The notes under the pieces: model-generated
The model's database searches: none
Told to the model about the DNA's origin: nothing
What the model saw: only the letters and a program-made list of their open reading frames with translations
NCBI GenBank assembly: GCA_028817685.1
Contig: JAPPPC010000750.1
Location: forward strand, 1-20,332
Reading direction: 5' to 3'
DNA from: Rhodospirillaceae bacterium
Lineage (GTDB): Bacteria; Pseudomonadota; Alphaproteobacteria; UBA8366; GCA-2717185
DNA: 20,332 bases
In this document: positions 10,701 to 17,305 of the stretch, piece by piece
Layout of the letters: each line of letters starts with the position of its first letter
How positions within the stretch are numbered: position 1 is the stretch's first letter
Translations under genes and position numbers: made by a program

Positions 10701-10814
10701 TTCGACACCGAGCACCGCGGCCAGGCCGGCGATGACGATCAGCAGGTTGAGCACGACGATCAGGGTCGGACGGCGTACCGCCAGGGCTGGCAGTCCGCTG
10801 AGACCGGGCATCAC
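7725..10814 (-). CDS. RND efflux permease, HAE1-like (AcrB/MexB type)
   Basis: A 1029-residue inner-membrane proton-driven pump subunit of normal length, with the two-fold RND plan: TM1 at about 17-36, a large periplasmic loop, TM2-TM6 at about 335-485, TM7 near 523-540, a second large loop and TM8-TM12 at about 847-1003. The proton-relay residues of HAE-type pumps are present: paired aspartates D400-D401 in TM4 ('GLIVDDAIVVTEN') and the TM10 lysine K914 in 'GLMAKNGILVVEF'. The pump should therefore be active. Substrates cannot be deduced. The first codon is GTG at 10814, overlapping the adaptor's stop as GTGA; an ATG directly after it at 10811 is an equally good start. The stop TAG is 4 bases from the DM13 gene. 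Confidence 0.96.
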   Translation of the reverse strand: MMPGLSGLPALAVRRPTLIVVLNLLIVIAGLAAVLGVEVRELPDVDRPIVMVRAFFDGASPETMDAEVTSVIEGAVARVNGVKTINAASEEHNMRVRAEFATNIDLDVAANDVREAVAAIERRLPEGVEDVTVTKADVDSRPIIRLALVSDRMPKEALSRLAEEDVSSELSGIPGVAAVVLFGRQDEVLRIVVDPMKLARYSLTVDDVARVVRGASLDIPAGSFKSDDHMLLVRADASVWQPGEVEALALRGDTRLGDVAHAFYGPADPLNNSLLNGRKVVGLGIIRRAKSNTIEISDAVDKVISRLNRRLKDAEIVKISDDARFIRSSVREVITTLAIAVGVVVAVIFVFMGALRPTLLPAVTIPVALVGTVAAIYMLGFSINILTLLAIVLATGLIVDDAIVVTENVQRQRGLGLRPLAAAVVGTRQVFFAVLATTATLISVFLPIAFLPSMAGRLFTEFGFVLAIAVAISSFVALSLCPMLASRLPEGETKLPAPLAWVGAKLSAVYRRILEFTLSARLLVLGGMALVALTAVDIYRSIDEELLPREDRGAIIIMMQGPDGVGLDYMDRQAVRAEALLEPLRDRGEIENIFSIVGRWDLNRNYIIAPLTEWGARRNQLDIAKTLRGPLKAIPGATARVRTPNSLNLRRAGGKLEFALTGPNYADIAAAADLFLAAIHERAPQLDDPEIEYQQTQPQLTVRVDRRKAEDLDVSVEAISATLRAMVERLEVTELNVNDRSIPIQIESASGAIDDPRDLHNLFVRAGNGELLPLSAFVTMEEAGIAAELDRTGQKRAIEIDSDLAPGVSLREAMAAVETLANEVLPPGIGLRFINEAATLDDTSHEVAITFAIAVLVVLLVLAAQFESVLSALVIVLTVPFGLAAAVFALHLTGTTLNIYSQIGLVMLVGLMAKNGILVVEFADQLRDRGQSVAEAIREAAMVRLRPVIMTMLSTVLGALPLVLASGAGAEARQAIGWVVFGGLGIATIFTLILIPVIYSLLAPLSKPRAHAGVRLDRELRDMAEAPAE

Positions 10815-11902
10815 GAGGCGGCTTTCGTTTTGGGCTTGGCGTCCCGGGGGGCGGCCTTCACCTTGCCGCCGGGCCGCAGGCCCTGGACCCCTTCCACGAC
10901 GATGACGTCCCCTGACTTGAGGTCACCATCGACCAGCACCTTGCCGCCTTCGCGGCGGACGACTTTGACATAGACCTTGTCGACTGTGCCGTCCTGAACG
11001 CGCCAGACATAGGCGCCGTCCCGGCTCCACAGCACGGCGACCTCGCGGATCGTCGGATATCGGGCGCCGGAAATCTTAACGTTGACGGCGAAGGAGGTGC
11101 CCGGCCGGACGGCATCCTCCGGGTTGGCGATCTCGGCCCGGATTTTGAGCGACCGGGTTACCGGATCGATGCGGCTGCCCATCGCCGAGACGATGCCGGT
11201 GAAGGTGCGGTCGGGCAGGGTCCAGGCGGTCATATCAACCAGATCGCCCGGCCTGATGCGCGCGGCCGCATCCTCGGAGACGTTGAACTCCACGAACAAG
11301 GACGAACGGTCGTCCAGCGTCGCAATCAGCGTGTCGGGCGTGATGCGGTCGCCGCGATCGATATCGGACAGCCCTATCACCCCGTCGAACGGCGCGAAGA
11401 CCGTACGGTCTTTCAGGGTCGCCTTGGCTTGCGACAGACGCAGCTCGGCGCTTTCAAGCTCGGCGGTCGCGGTATCCAGCCTGGTCTGGGCGACCGTGCC
11501 CGACGGTGCCAGTTTCTTGAAGCGCGTGACCTGCCGTCTCGCCTGTTTCACCGCGACCTGGGCGAGCTTGACCGCGAGCCGCTGGTCCTCATCGTCGAGC
11601 CGCAGCAACACTTGGCCGGCCTTGACTTTCTGTTCCGCCTCGAATGCGACCTTGACGACTTCGCCCGAAACAGAGGGGTACAAATCGGCGGATTGTGACG
11701 ACCGGCCGGTCCCGATGGCGCGGACGATGCGCTTGTCCGTCGCCAGAACGACCGGCTCGACCAGGACAAGCGTCGCCTTCGCGCGCCGCGGTTTCACCTT
11801 ATCCCGCGCCGCCGCGCCCTCGCGCTCGGCGAACCACCACCAGCCGCTGCCGACCAGGGCGGCGATGACGATGAGCCAAAGAAGTTGAAAGGGCAAACGC
11901 AT
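10811..11902 (-). CDS. RND periplasmic adaptor (membrane fusion protein)
   Basis: A 363-residue partner of the downstream permease. It has an N-terminal hydrophobic anchor (residues about 6-23, then WWWFAE), a lipoyl half-motif (YPSVSGEVVKVAFEAEQKVKAG at about 75-96), an alpha-helical hairpin (about 104-160), the second lipoyl half ('TVFAPFDGVIGLSDIDRGD'), a beta-barrel domain (about 200-280) and a membrane-proximal domain ending in a Lys/Ala-rich tail. It would bridge the pump to an outer-membrane TolC-type channel, which is not encoded here. I chose the ATG at 11902, with GAGGA about 4 bases upstream, rather than the in-frame codon at 11953. The stop overlaps the permease start, so translation is coupled. 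Confidence 0.94.
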   Translation of the reverse strand: MRLPFQLLWLIVIAALVGSGWWWFAEREGAAARDKVKPRRAKATLVLVEPVVLATDKRIVRAIGTGRSSQSADLYPSVSGEVVKVAFEAEQKVKAGQVLLRLDDEDQRLAVKLAQVAVKQARRQVTRFKKLAPSGTVAQTRLDTATAELESAELRLSQAKATLKDRTVFAPFDGVIGLSDIDRGDRITPDTLIATLDDRSSLFVEFNVSEDAAARIRPGDLVDMTAWTLPDRTFTGIVSAMGSRIDPVTRSLKIRAEIANPEDAVRPGTSFAVNVKISGARYPTIREVAVLWSRDGAYVWRVQDGTVDKVYVKVVRREGGKVLVDGDLKSGDVIVVEGVQGLRPGGKVKAAPRDAKPKTKAAS

Positions 11903-12037
11903 GGGTCCTCGCCGGATCGTAATCCGTGCTAACCGGTATGGGCCGGTCTGCACGGCCGAACGACGGCAAATCTACCGCAAAAACCCCTTTTGGCAGAACA
12001 ATTTACTGTGCGGCGTTCGAGTCGCGCGCCCGTCGGG

Positions 12038-12451
12038 TCACGCTTTGGTCCCGGACATCTTCAGGATGACGCGCCATTCCTTCGCCGTTACGGGACATAC
12101 CGAGAGGCGCGATTGCCGAACCAGCGACATGTCCTGTAATTCCGGCGTCGCCTTGATTTCAGCCAGGGTGACCGGTTTCTCGACCGGTTTCAGGGCCTTG
12201 AAATCGACCATGCCGAACCGCTCGCTCTTGTCGGTCGGATCGGGATAGTACTCCTTGGCGACTTCGAGAAGGCCGACGATCTGTTTCTCCTTGACCGAAT
12301 GATAGAAGAAGGCGCGATCGCCCAGCTTCATCGCCTTCATGTTGCCGCAGGCCTGATGGTTCCGGACGCCGTCCCACTCCGCGGTCCCGGCCTTGGCGTG
12401 ATCCTCCCATGACCAGGCGCCTGGTTCCGACTTCACAAGCCAGTATTTCAT
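12038..12451 (-). CDS. EVE-domain protein
   Basis: A 137-residue single-domain protein that is all EVE domain (PUA-like fold). The family signature is clear: 'MKYWLVKSEPGAWSWEDHAK', 'WDGVRNHQACGNMKAMKLGD', 'AFFYHS', 'IVGLLEVAKEYYPDPT' and 'SLVRQSRLSVCPVT'. The aromatic cage of EVE and YTH-like domains binds modified bases in DNA or RNA, so this protein is likely a modified-nucleobase binder; its ligand is unknown. The start ATG (12451) overlaps the stop of the upstream YciI gene as ATGA, so it is the last gene of the minus-strand run that includes tsaD and gpsA. No clear terminator follows before the adaptor gene region. Confidence 0.94.
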   Translation of the reverse strand: MKYWLVKSEPGAWSWEDHAKAGTAEWDGVRNHQACGNMKAMKLGDRAFFYHSVKEKQIVGLLEVAKEYYPDPTDKSERFGMVDFKALKPVEKPVTLAEIKATPELQDMSLVRQSRLSVCPVTAKEWRVILKMSGTKA

Positions 12452-12768
12452 TTGATTGCCCCTCGCTGCGTATTTCCTGCATCGTCTGGTTTAGGCCAAC
12501 GATGATCATACACATGTATGGTGTGGCTGGCGTAAAGACCATGTTTCGTGAACGGCTCCTCGGCGATCCACCGTTCCGCCGCCGCGGCGTCGGGGCAATC
12601 GACGATGAAGATCGAACCGATGCGCGTTTCGCCATCGGCGCTGAAATAGGGGCCGGCGGTGATCAGGCGATCCTGCGCGGCGCGCAGATAATCCCAATGC
12701 GCCTCGACATGGTCGGCGCGCCTGTCCAGCGCGTCGGGCGCATTGAGATTGTGGATCATGAACCACAT
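12448..12768 (-). CDS. YciI-like protein, copy 1
   Basis: A 106-residue ferredoxin-like-fold protein of the YciI family (MWFMIHNLNAPDALDRRADH at the N-terminus, then 'ITAGPYFSADGETRIGSIFI' and 'AEEPFTKHGLY'). H20 and the downstream acidic residues fit the proposed His/Asp dyad of the family, whose members are suspected small dehydratases or decarboxylases without firm function. The start ATG at 12768 lies 4 bases after the stop of the second YciI gene; the longer in-frame extension upstream would run through that gene and is rejected. Its stop overlaps the EVE gene start by 4 bases. The C-terminal tail past residue 90 is rich in Pro, Lys and Gly and is probably unstructured. Confidence 0.88.
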   Translation of the reverse strand: MWFMIHNLNAPDALDRRADHVEAHWDYLRAAQDRLITAGPYFSADGETRIGSIFIVDCPDAAAAERWIAEEPFTKHGLYASHTIHVYDHRWPKPDDAGNTQRGAIK

Positions 12769-12772
12769 GGGT

Positions 12773-13075
12773 TCATGCCTTGTCGCCGTTCTCCGGATGC
12801 CAGTGTCCCTTGCGCATGCGGGTGACGACGACTTTCTCGAACAGGCCGCCGCTGTTGAACGGGTCGCCCTTCGCGAAGGCTTCCGCTTGTTCGCGGCCGT
12901 CGACATTGACGATGAACATGCTGCCGGTCGCTGTCTCGCCATCGTCCAGCTGGGTCGCGCCGGCCAGCACGATGATATCGGTCTGCGTCGCCAGATATTC
13001 CTGATGCGGCGGCCGCAACTCGGCGCGCAGGGCGGCGGCGTTCGGTTTGTCGACGCAATAGATCGCGTACAGCAT
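12773..13075 (-). CDS. YciI-like protein, copy 2
   Basis: A 100-residue YciI-family protein: 'MLYAIYCVDKPNAAALRAEL', the conserved histidine H24 in 'RPPHQEYL', 'LAGATQLDDGETATGSMFIV' and the C-terminal 'GDPFNSGGLFEKVVVTRMRKG'. It is closer to the standard YciI pattern than its neighbour. Start ATG 13075 has GAGGA about 8 bases upstream, which argues against the in-frame codon at 13138. It lies 60 bases downstream of gpsA and 4 bases upstream of the next YciI-like gene, so it belongs to the tsaD-gpsA transcription unit. A YciI gene at this place next to gpsA is familiar from other Alphaproteobacteria; the function there is not established. Confidence 0.9.
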   Translation of the reverse strand: MLYAIYCVDKPNAAALRAELRPPHQEYLATQTDIIVLAGATQLDDGETATGSMFIVNVDGREQAEAFAKGDPFNSGGLFEKVVVTRMRKGHWHPENGDKA

Positions 13076-13134
13076 GATGGCGTTCCTCGTTTTCGTGTTG
13101 GGGCGCGTATTGTCGGCCCGGCGCCTGGCTGCCG

Positions 13135-14139
13135 TCAATCGCTGTGCGCTTGCTCGCGCGCAAATGGCCGTGACAGAAGGCCCGCGATCACCTGATCGAT
13201 CGGGTCGCCGTGATTTACGATCCGGTTGACCGCCTGGCAGATTGGCATTTCGATTCCCAGCCGTTCCGCCAAGGCGGTGACGGAGCCGGCGGAAAAGACG
13301 CCTTCGGTGACGGCGTTGCGTTCTTCCAGGATATCGTCCAGCTGCCGGCCTTCGCCCAGGGCCGCGCCGAGCGAGAAATTACGCGATTGCATCGCGTTGC
13401 AGGTAAGGGTCAGGTCGCCGAGACCGGACAGGCCCATCAGCGTTTCCGCGCGCGCACCTTTCGCCAGGCCGAGACGGACGATTTCCGCCAGGCCGCGCGT
13501 GATCAGGGCGGCGCGCGCATTGTCGCCCATACGCCGGCCGGCGACGATGCCGCATGCGATGGCCAGCACGTTCTTGACCGCGCCGCCGATTTCCGCGCCG
13601 ACCGGATCGTCGGACAGGTAGGGCCGGAAATGCGGACCCCCGATCGCGGCCGCCAGCCGTTCGCCGGCCGCGCTGTCGGACGAGGCCAACGTCACGGCGG
13701 TCGGCAGGTCGCGGGCGACTTCCTGCGCGAACGTCGGTCCTGACAGCACCGCGATTTTTGCCTGGGGCACCGTACCAACCAATACTTCGCTCATCAGGGC
13801 GCCGGTCGTCTGCTCCACCCCTTTGGCACAAAGCGCGATAGGCGTTCCGGGCTTGATCGCGGGCGCCATGCGGGTGGAGACGTCCCGGACGAATTGCGAC
13901 GGGACGACCAGCAACGCGATATCCGCGTCGGCGGACGCCTGTTCCAGGTCCGATGTCGCCGCGATGCCCGGCTCCAGCGGCACGTCCTTCAAATAAAGCC
14001 GGTTTCCCTCTCCGGCATTGATCGCGGCGACCACCGTCTCGTTCCGGGCCCAAAGGGTGGTGTCGTTGCCGGCCCGGCGCGCCACGCAAGCCAGAGCCGT
14101 TCCCCAGGCGCCGCCGCCGATGATGGCAACCCGCGTCAT
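13135..14139 (-). CDS. gpsA: Glycerol-3-phosphate dehydrogenase [NAD(P)+]
   Basis: A 334-residue cytosolic enzyme that reduces dihydroxyacetone phosphate to sn-glycerol 3-phosphate, the backbone for phospholipids. It has the N-terminal Rossmann loop GGGAWGTALA (8-17), 'ALCAKGVE' with K106, 'LSGPTFAQEVA' at about 132-142, the catalytic lysine region 'GGAVKNVLAI' (K189), 'GLGDLTLTC' at about 239-247 and the substrate-binding 'RNFSLG' (R253, N254). Length and motif order are those of GpsA. The start ATG overlaps the tsaD stop as ATGA, so it is translationally coupled to tsaD, an arrangement common in Alphaproteobacteria. Confidence 0.97.
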   Translation of the reverse strand: MTRVAIIGGGAWGTALACVARRAGNDTTLWARNETVVAAINAGEGNRLYLKDVPLEPGIAATSDLEQASADADIALLVVPSQFVRDVSTRMAPAIKPGTPIALCAKGVEQTTGALMSEVLVGTVPQAKIAVLSGPTFAQEVARDLPTAVTLASSDSAAGERLAAAIGGPHFRPYLSDDPVGAEIGGAVKNVLAIACGIVAGRRMGDNARAALITRGLAEIVRLGLAKGARAETLMGLSGLGDLTLTCNAMQSRNFSLGAALGEGRQLDDILEERNAVTEGVFSAGSVTALAERLGIEMPICQAVNRIVNHGDPIDQVIAGLLSRPFAREQAHSD

Positions 14140-15164
14140 GATACGGCCGCCAGGTCTTCGAGAGGCCAGCGCGGCCGCGGCGCGAAATCGAGGGAATCGG
14201 TCATATTCCGCTGCAGCCGTTCAATTCCGGCCCAGGCGATCATCGCGGCGTTGTCGGTGCACAGGGTCGGCGGCGGAGCGACGAAGCGGAAACCTTCTTC
14301 GCCGGCGAGCGCCGTCAATGTCGCGCGCAGATGCGCGTTCGCTGCGACACCGCCGGCGACCACCAAGGCCCTGCCCGCTGGATACTCCGACTTGAAACGC
14401 CGCAGGGCGTTGTGGGTTCGGTCCGTCAGCGCTTCCGCCACTGCCGTCTGGAATGACGCGGCGATATCGGCGACGGCCTTTTGATCCAACGCCACCTCCC
14501 GGGCGACCCGGGCCACTGCGGTTTTCAGGCCGGAGAAAGAGAAATCACAGCCCGGCCTGCCCCGCATCGGCCGAGGAAAGGCGTAACGGTTCGGCTGTCC
14601 CTGCTTTGCCGCCTGCTCCACCGCCGGCCCGCCCGGATAGGGCAGTCCCAGCACTTTCGCCGTCTTGTCGAATGCCTCGCCGACGGCGTCGTCCAAGGTC
14701 GTGCCGTAGCGCCGATAGGCACTGGGACCACTGACGGCGAGGAGTTGGCAATGCCCGCCCGACACGAGGAGGAGCATATAGGGGTAGTCGAGGCCGTCAG
14801 TCAGACGCGCCGTCAGGGCATGCCCTTCGAGGTGATTCACCGCGATCAACGGTCGGTCATGGACCAGCGCGACCGCTTTGGCCGTCATCATGCCGACCAG
14901 CACGCCTCCGATCAGCCCGGGCCCACCGGTTGCCGCGACGCCGTCCAAATCCTCAAACCGGATCTGCGCCTCCTCGATAGCCCGTTCCACGAGCCCGTCA
15001 ATATGGTCGAGATGGCTGCGCGCGGCGATTTCCGGCACGACACCGCCATAGGGGCGATGTTCGTCCAATTGCGAAACGACGAGATTCGACAAGATCGTCC
15101 GGTCGCTGCGCACAATCGCGGCCGCGGTCTCGTCGCATGAGGTCTCGATGCCGAGGACGATCAT
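14136..15164 (-). CDS. tsaD: tRNA N6-threonylcarbamoyladenosine transferase TsaD
   Basis: A 342-residue Kae1/TsaD protein, which transfers the threonylcarbamoyl group to A37 of tRNAs that read ANN codons, working with TsaB, TsaE and TsaC (none encoded here). It has the N-terminal 'GIETSCDETA', the metal-binding NHLEGH (H111, H115), 'LLVSGGHCQL' at about 132-141, the nucleotide-binding 'AGGVAANAHLR' at about 270-280, and 'LCTDNAAMIAW' with the metal ligand D304. The chosen ATG at 15164 overlaps the stop of the upstream membrane-protein gene as ATGA; the longer in-frame extension to 15227 lies inside that gene and has no family counterpart. Translation is therefore coupled at both ends. Confidence 0.97.
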   Translation of the reverse strand: MIVLGIETSCDETAAAIVRSDRTILSNLVVSQLDEHRPYGGVVPEIAARSHLDHIDGLVERAIEEAQIRFEDLDGVAATGGPGLIGGVLVGMMTAKAVALVHDRPLIAVNHLEGHALTARLTDGLDYPYMLLLVSGGHCQLLAVSGPSAYRRYGTTLDDAVGEAFDKTAKVLGLPYPGGPAVEQAAKQGQPNRYAFPRPMRGRPGCDFSFSGLKTAVARVAREVALDQKAVADIAASFQTAVAEALTDRTHNALRRFKSEYPAGRALVVAGGVAANAHLRATLTALAGEEGFRFVAPPPTLCTDNAAMIAWAGIERLQRNMTDSLDFAPRPRWPLEDLAAVS

Positions 15165-15511
15165 CCCTGCTGGTTCCGTAAATCGTCGTTGGAAGCGGAT
15201 GCCGGCGTGACCTTGCACGCCTTCCAATTCATCTCCCGGCCTTCCTTTTCGGCGAAAGACCGCTCCCGCAACAATTTCTCGACATCGTAACCGCGAAATA
15301 TCAGTTCCGCCTGCGCCGCCGAGCCTTTTTCAACGCTGTTGAAATAGGTGGCGCCGATATAGCGGCGTGAGGATTCGAGCTCGGACAGGAAGCGCCTGTG
15401 CTGGTCGAGCAGCTGTTCGTCGGTGAAGGTCGGATAGTTCCCTTTCATCTTGTATGCGTAGTAGACGCAACCGATGAAGAAAATCGAGATGATGGCAATG
15501 GTCAGCGACAT
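15161..15511 (-). CDS. Small single-pass membrane protein of unknown function
   Basis: A 116-residue protein I do not recognise. Residues about 3-20 form one transmembrane helix (MSLTIAIISIFFIGCVYYAY), followed by a basic and polar segment that predicts a cytoplasmic or periplasmic helical domain: 'FTDEQLLDQHRRFLSELESS', 'YIGATYFNSVEKGSAAQAEL' and 'YDVEKLLRERSFAEKEGREM'. The start is the ATG at 15511, just before the membrane helix; the open frame reaches 15694, but that would run into the hemC leader and coding start. The ribosome binding site is weak. It ends in a 4-base overlap with tsaD, so its translation probably helps set tsaD expression. No domain assignment is made. Confidence 0.72.
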   Translation of the reverse strand: MSLTIAIISIFFIGCVYYAYKMKGNYPTFTDEQLLDQHRRFLSELESSRRYIGATYFNSVEKGSAAQAELIFRGYDVEKLLRERSFAEKEGREMNWKACKVTPASASNDDLRNQQG

Positions 15512-15640
15512 GGCCCAAAAATGTCCGCGACGTCTCAAAATTGCCGAGTTCTTAGCATGAACAACCGCGACTGTCGCGAACCGGTGTGGGAAGCGCGGAA
15601 AACCCTTTCGGCGGCTGGCCGAACCGGGTAGAGAGAGGAC
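15512..15640. promoter_or_regulatory. Divergent promoter region between the tsaD and hemC operons
   Basis: This 129-base gap separates the two operons and must hold both promoters. It contains a short palindrome CGCGA-CTG-TCGCG near 15576-15588. Just upstream of hemC is GAGAGAGGAC, its ribosome binding site. I cannot name convincing -35 and -10 boxes. Confidence 0.45.
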
Positions 15641-16555
15641 ATGGATGGGAGTTTGAAAATCGGCACGCGTGGGTCGCCCTTGGCGCTCGCGCAAGCCTAC
15701 GAAGTGCGTGACCGCCTACAGGCGAAGCATGAAGGGTTGGACGTCGAAATCGTGGTGATCCGGACCACGGGCGACAAGGTGCAGGACCGGGTTCTGTCCG
15801 AGATCGGCGGCAAGGGTCTCTTCACCAAGGAGATCGAGGAAGGCTTGTTCGACGGCAGTATCGATATCGCCGTTCATTCGATGAAAGACGTCGAAACGGT
15901 TCTGCCGGACGGTCTCGGGATTTCGACATTGCTGCCTCGCGAAGACCCACGTGAGGCCTTTATCTCCAACAAGGCGGAAAGCCTGGCGGCGCTGCCGGCG
16001 GGGTCGATTGTCGGAACGGCGTCGCTTCGGCGCCAGGCGCAGATCCGCATGATCCGTCCCGATCTCAAAATTCAACCCTTCCGGGGCAACGTGAACACGC
16101 GGCTTCGCAAGCTCAGCGAAGGGCAGGCGGACGCGACGATGCTGGCCTATGCAGGCCTGCTTCGCCTCGATATGGCCGATGTTGCGACCTGTTTGATAGA
16201 AACCGACGAAATGCTGCCGGCAGTGGCTCAAGGCGCGATTGGGGTCGAGGGGCGGAACGACGACGATGCAACGCTCGCGTTGCTGGAGACCATTCATGAC
16301 CGCGAGACGGCGTACCAGGTCGATGCGGAGCGAGCCTTGCTCGCGGCGCTGGACGGATCCTGCCGTACGCCGATTGCGGGACTTGCGGAGCTGACCGGCG
16401 GCGATGGTTTGCGCTTGCGCGGCCTAGTCGCCAGCCCTGACGGCCAAACATCGCACAGCGTTTCCCGCGAGGGATCCGTATCGGACGCTGCGGCGATGGG
16501 CCGCGACGCGGGCGAGGAGCTTCGGGCCCTGGCAGGTCCGAATATCTTCGACTGA
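15641..16555 (+). CDS. hemC: Hydroxymethylbilane synthase (porphobilinogen deaminase)
   Basis: A 304-residue enzyme that joins four porphobilinogens into hydroxymethylbilane in tetrapyrrole synthesis. Landmarks are 'IGTRGSPLALAQA' at residues 7-19, 'GGKGLFTKEIEE' at about 56-67, 'HSMKD' with the catalytic aspartate (D83), 'ASLRRQAQI' at about 127-135, and 'GSCRTPI' with C241, the cysteine that carries the dipyrromethane cofactor. The start ATG follows GAGAGAGGAC. It is the first gene of a four-gene heme operon. Its TGA is in the same reading frame as hemD, which follows after only ten codons. Confidence 0.97.
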   Translation: MDGSLKIGTRGSPLALAQAYEVRDRLQAKHEGLDVEIVVIRTTGDKVQDRVLSEIGGKGLFTKEIEEGLFDGSIDIAVHSMKDVETVLPDGLGISTLLPREDPREAFISNKAESLAALPAGSIVGTASLRRQAQIRMIRPDLKIQPFRGNVNTRLRKLSEGQADATMLAYAGLLRLDMADVATCLIETDEMLPAVAQGAIGVEGRNDDDATLALLETIHDRETAYQVDAERALLAALDGSCRTPIAGLAELTGGDGLRLRGLVASPDGQTSHSVSREGSVSDAAAMGRDAGEELRALAGPNIFD

Positions 16556-16585
16556 CAAAATAGGTTAATCGCCTGGGAGGCAGCC

Positions 16586-17305
16586 ATTCGCGCGCTCGTC
16601 ACCAGACCACAGCATGACGCAAAACCGTTGGTCGATGCGTTGTCGAAGCGTGGTGTCGGCACCTTTGTCTGCCCCATGCTTCACATCTCTGTCCTAACGG
16701 ACATGGAAATCGACCTTTCGGGCGTACAGGCTGTCCTGTTCACGTCAGCCAATGGGGTGCGAGCGTTTGCCGCGTTGACGTCGCGCCGCGATATACCGGT
16801 ATATGCGGTCGGCGACCGCACAGGCACTGTGGCCGAGGAGAACAGGTTCCTGCGGGTCGAAAGCGCTGGCGGCGATGTCGAAAAGTTGGCGGCGCTCGTC
16901 ACGCGGCGCTGCAAACCGACGGACGGTGTGTTGCTGCATCCAGCCGGTACGTCCGTGGCCGGCGATCTCGCGGGGCGGCTGGAGGGTTCGGGTTTCGTGG
17001 TGCGTCGTGCAGTGATCTATGAAGCGCACCAGGCGACGGGTTTCACCGGCGAAATCCGCATGGCCCTACTGGACGGAGAAGTGGATTTGGTGTTGTTTTT
17101 CTCGCCCCGGACGGCCAAGACCTTCGTCGATCTTGCCATTTCCCAGGGACTGGAATCGGCCTGCGAAAAGCTGGAAGCGCTCTGTTTAAGCAAAGCGGTT
17201 GCGGCGGCGGCGGATCCCATTATGTGGCGGCGCGTGTTGGTCGCCCCGACGCCGACGCAGGACTCGCTTTTGGCAACCTTGGATAACAGGCTGAACACCC
17301 GATGA
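16586..17305 (+). CDS. hemD: Uroporphyrinogen-III synthase, with a likely ATT start codon
   Basis: A 239-residue HemD, which closes and rearranges hydroxymethylbilane to uroporphyrinogen III. Family landmarks are the N-terminal strand 'RALVTRPQHDA', 'LFTSANGVRAFA' at about 51-62, 'YAVGDRTG' at about 73-80, 'LFFSPRTAKTFV' at about 170-181 and 'APTPTQDSLL' at about 220-229. No ATG, GTG or TTG lies between the in-frame hemC stop (16553-16555) and the conserved strand. The codon at the expected place is ATT (16586-16588), five bases after GGGAGG (16575-16580). The first canonical start, TTG at 16628, would delete the conserved first strand. The stop overlaps the next gene's start as ATGA. Confidence 0.9.
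   Translation: MRALVTRPQHDAKPLVDALSKRGVGTFVCPMLHISVLTDMEIDLSGVQAVLFTSANGVRAFAALTSRRDIPVYAVGDRTGTVAEENRFLRVESAGGDVEKLAALVTRRCKPTDGVLLHPAGTSVAGDLAGRLEGSGFVVRRAVIYEAHQATGFTGEIRMALLDGEVDLVLFFSPRTAKTFVDLAISQGLESACEKLEALCLSKAVAAAADPIMWRRVLVAPTPTQDSLLATLDNRLNTR

Noticed and set aside
9528..10973. Long open frame on the plus strand opposite the RND permease
   Set aside because: It is a shadow of the permease codons, with low-complexity Asp/Arg/Gln-rich composition and no ribosome binding site.
11970..11995. CAAAAACCCCTTTTGG resembling a terminator between the EVE gene and the adaptor gene
   Set aside because: The stem is only A-T pairs with a CCCC loop, too weak for an intrinsic terminator.
15576..15588. 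CGCGA-CTG-TCGCG palindrome between the tsaD and hemC operons as an operator
   Set aside because: Short GC-rich palindromes are expected by chance in this genome, and it matches no regulator consensus I know.
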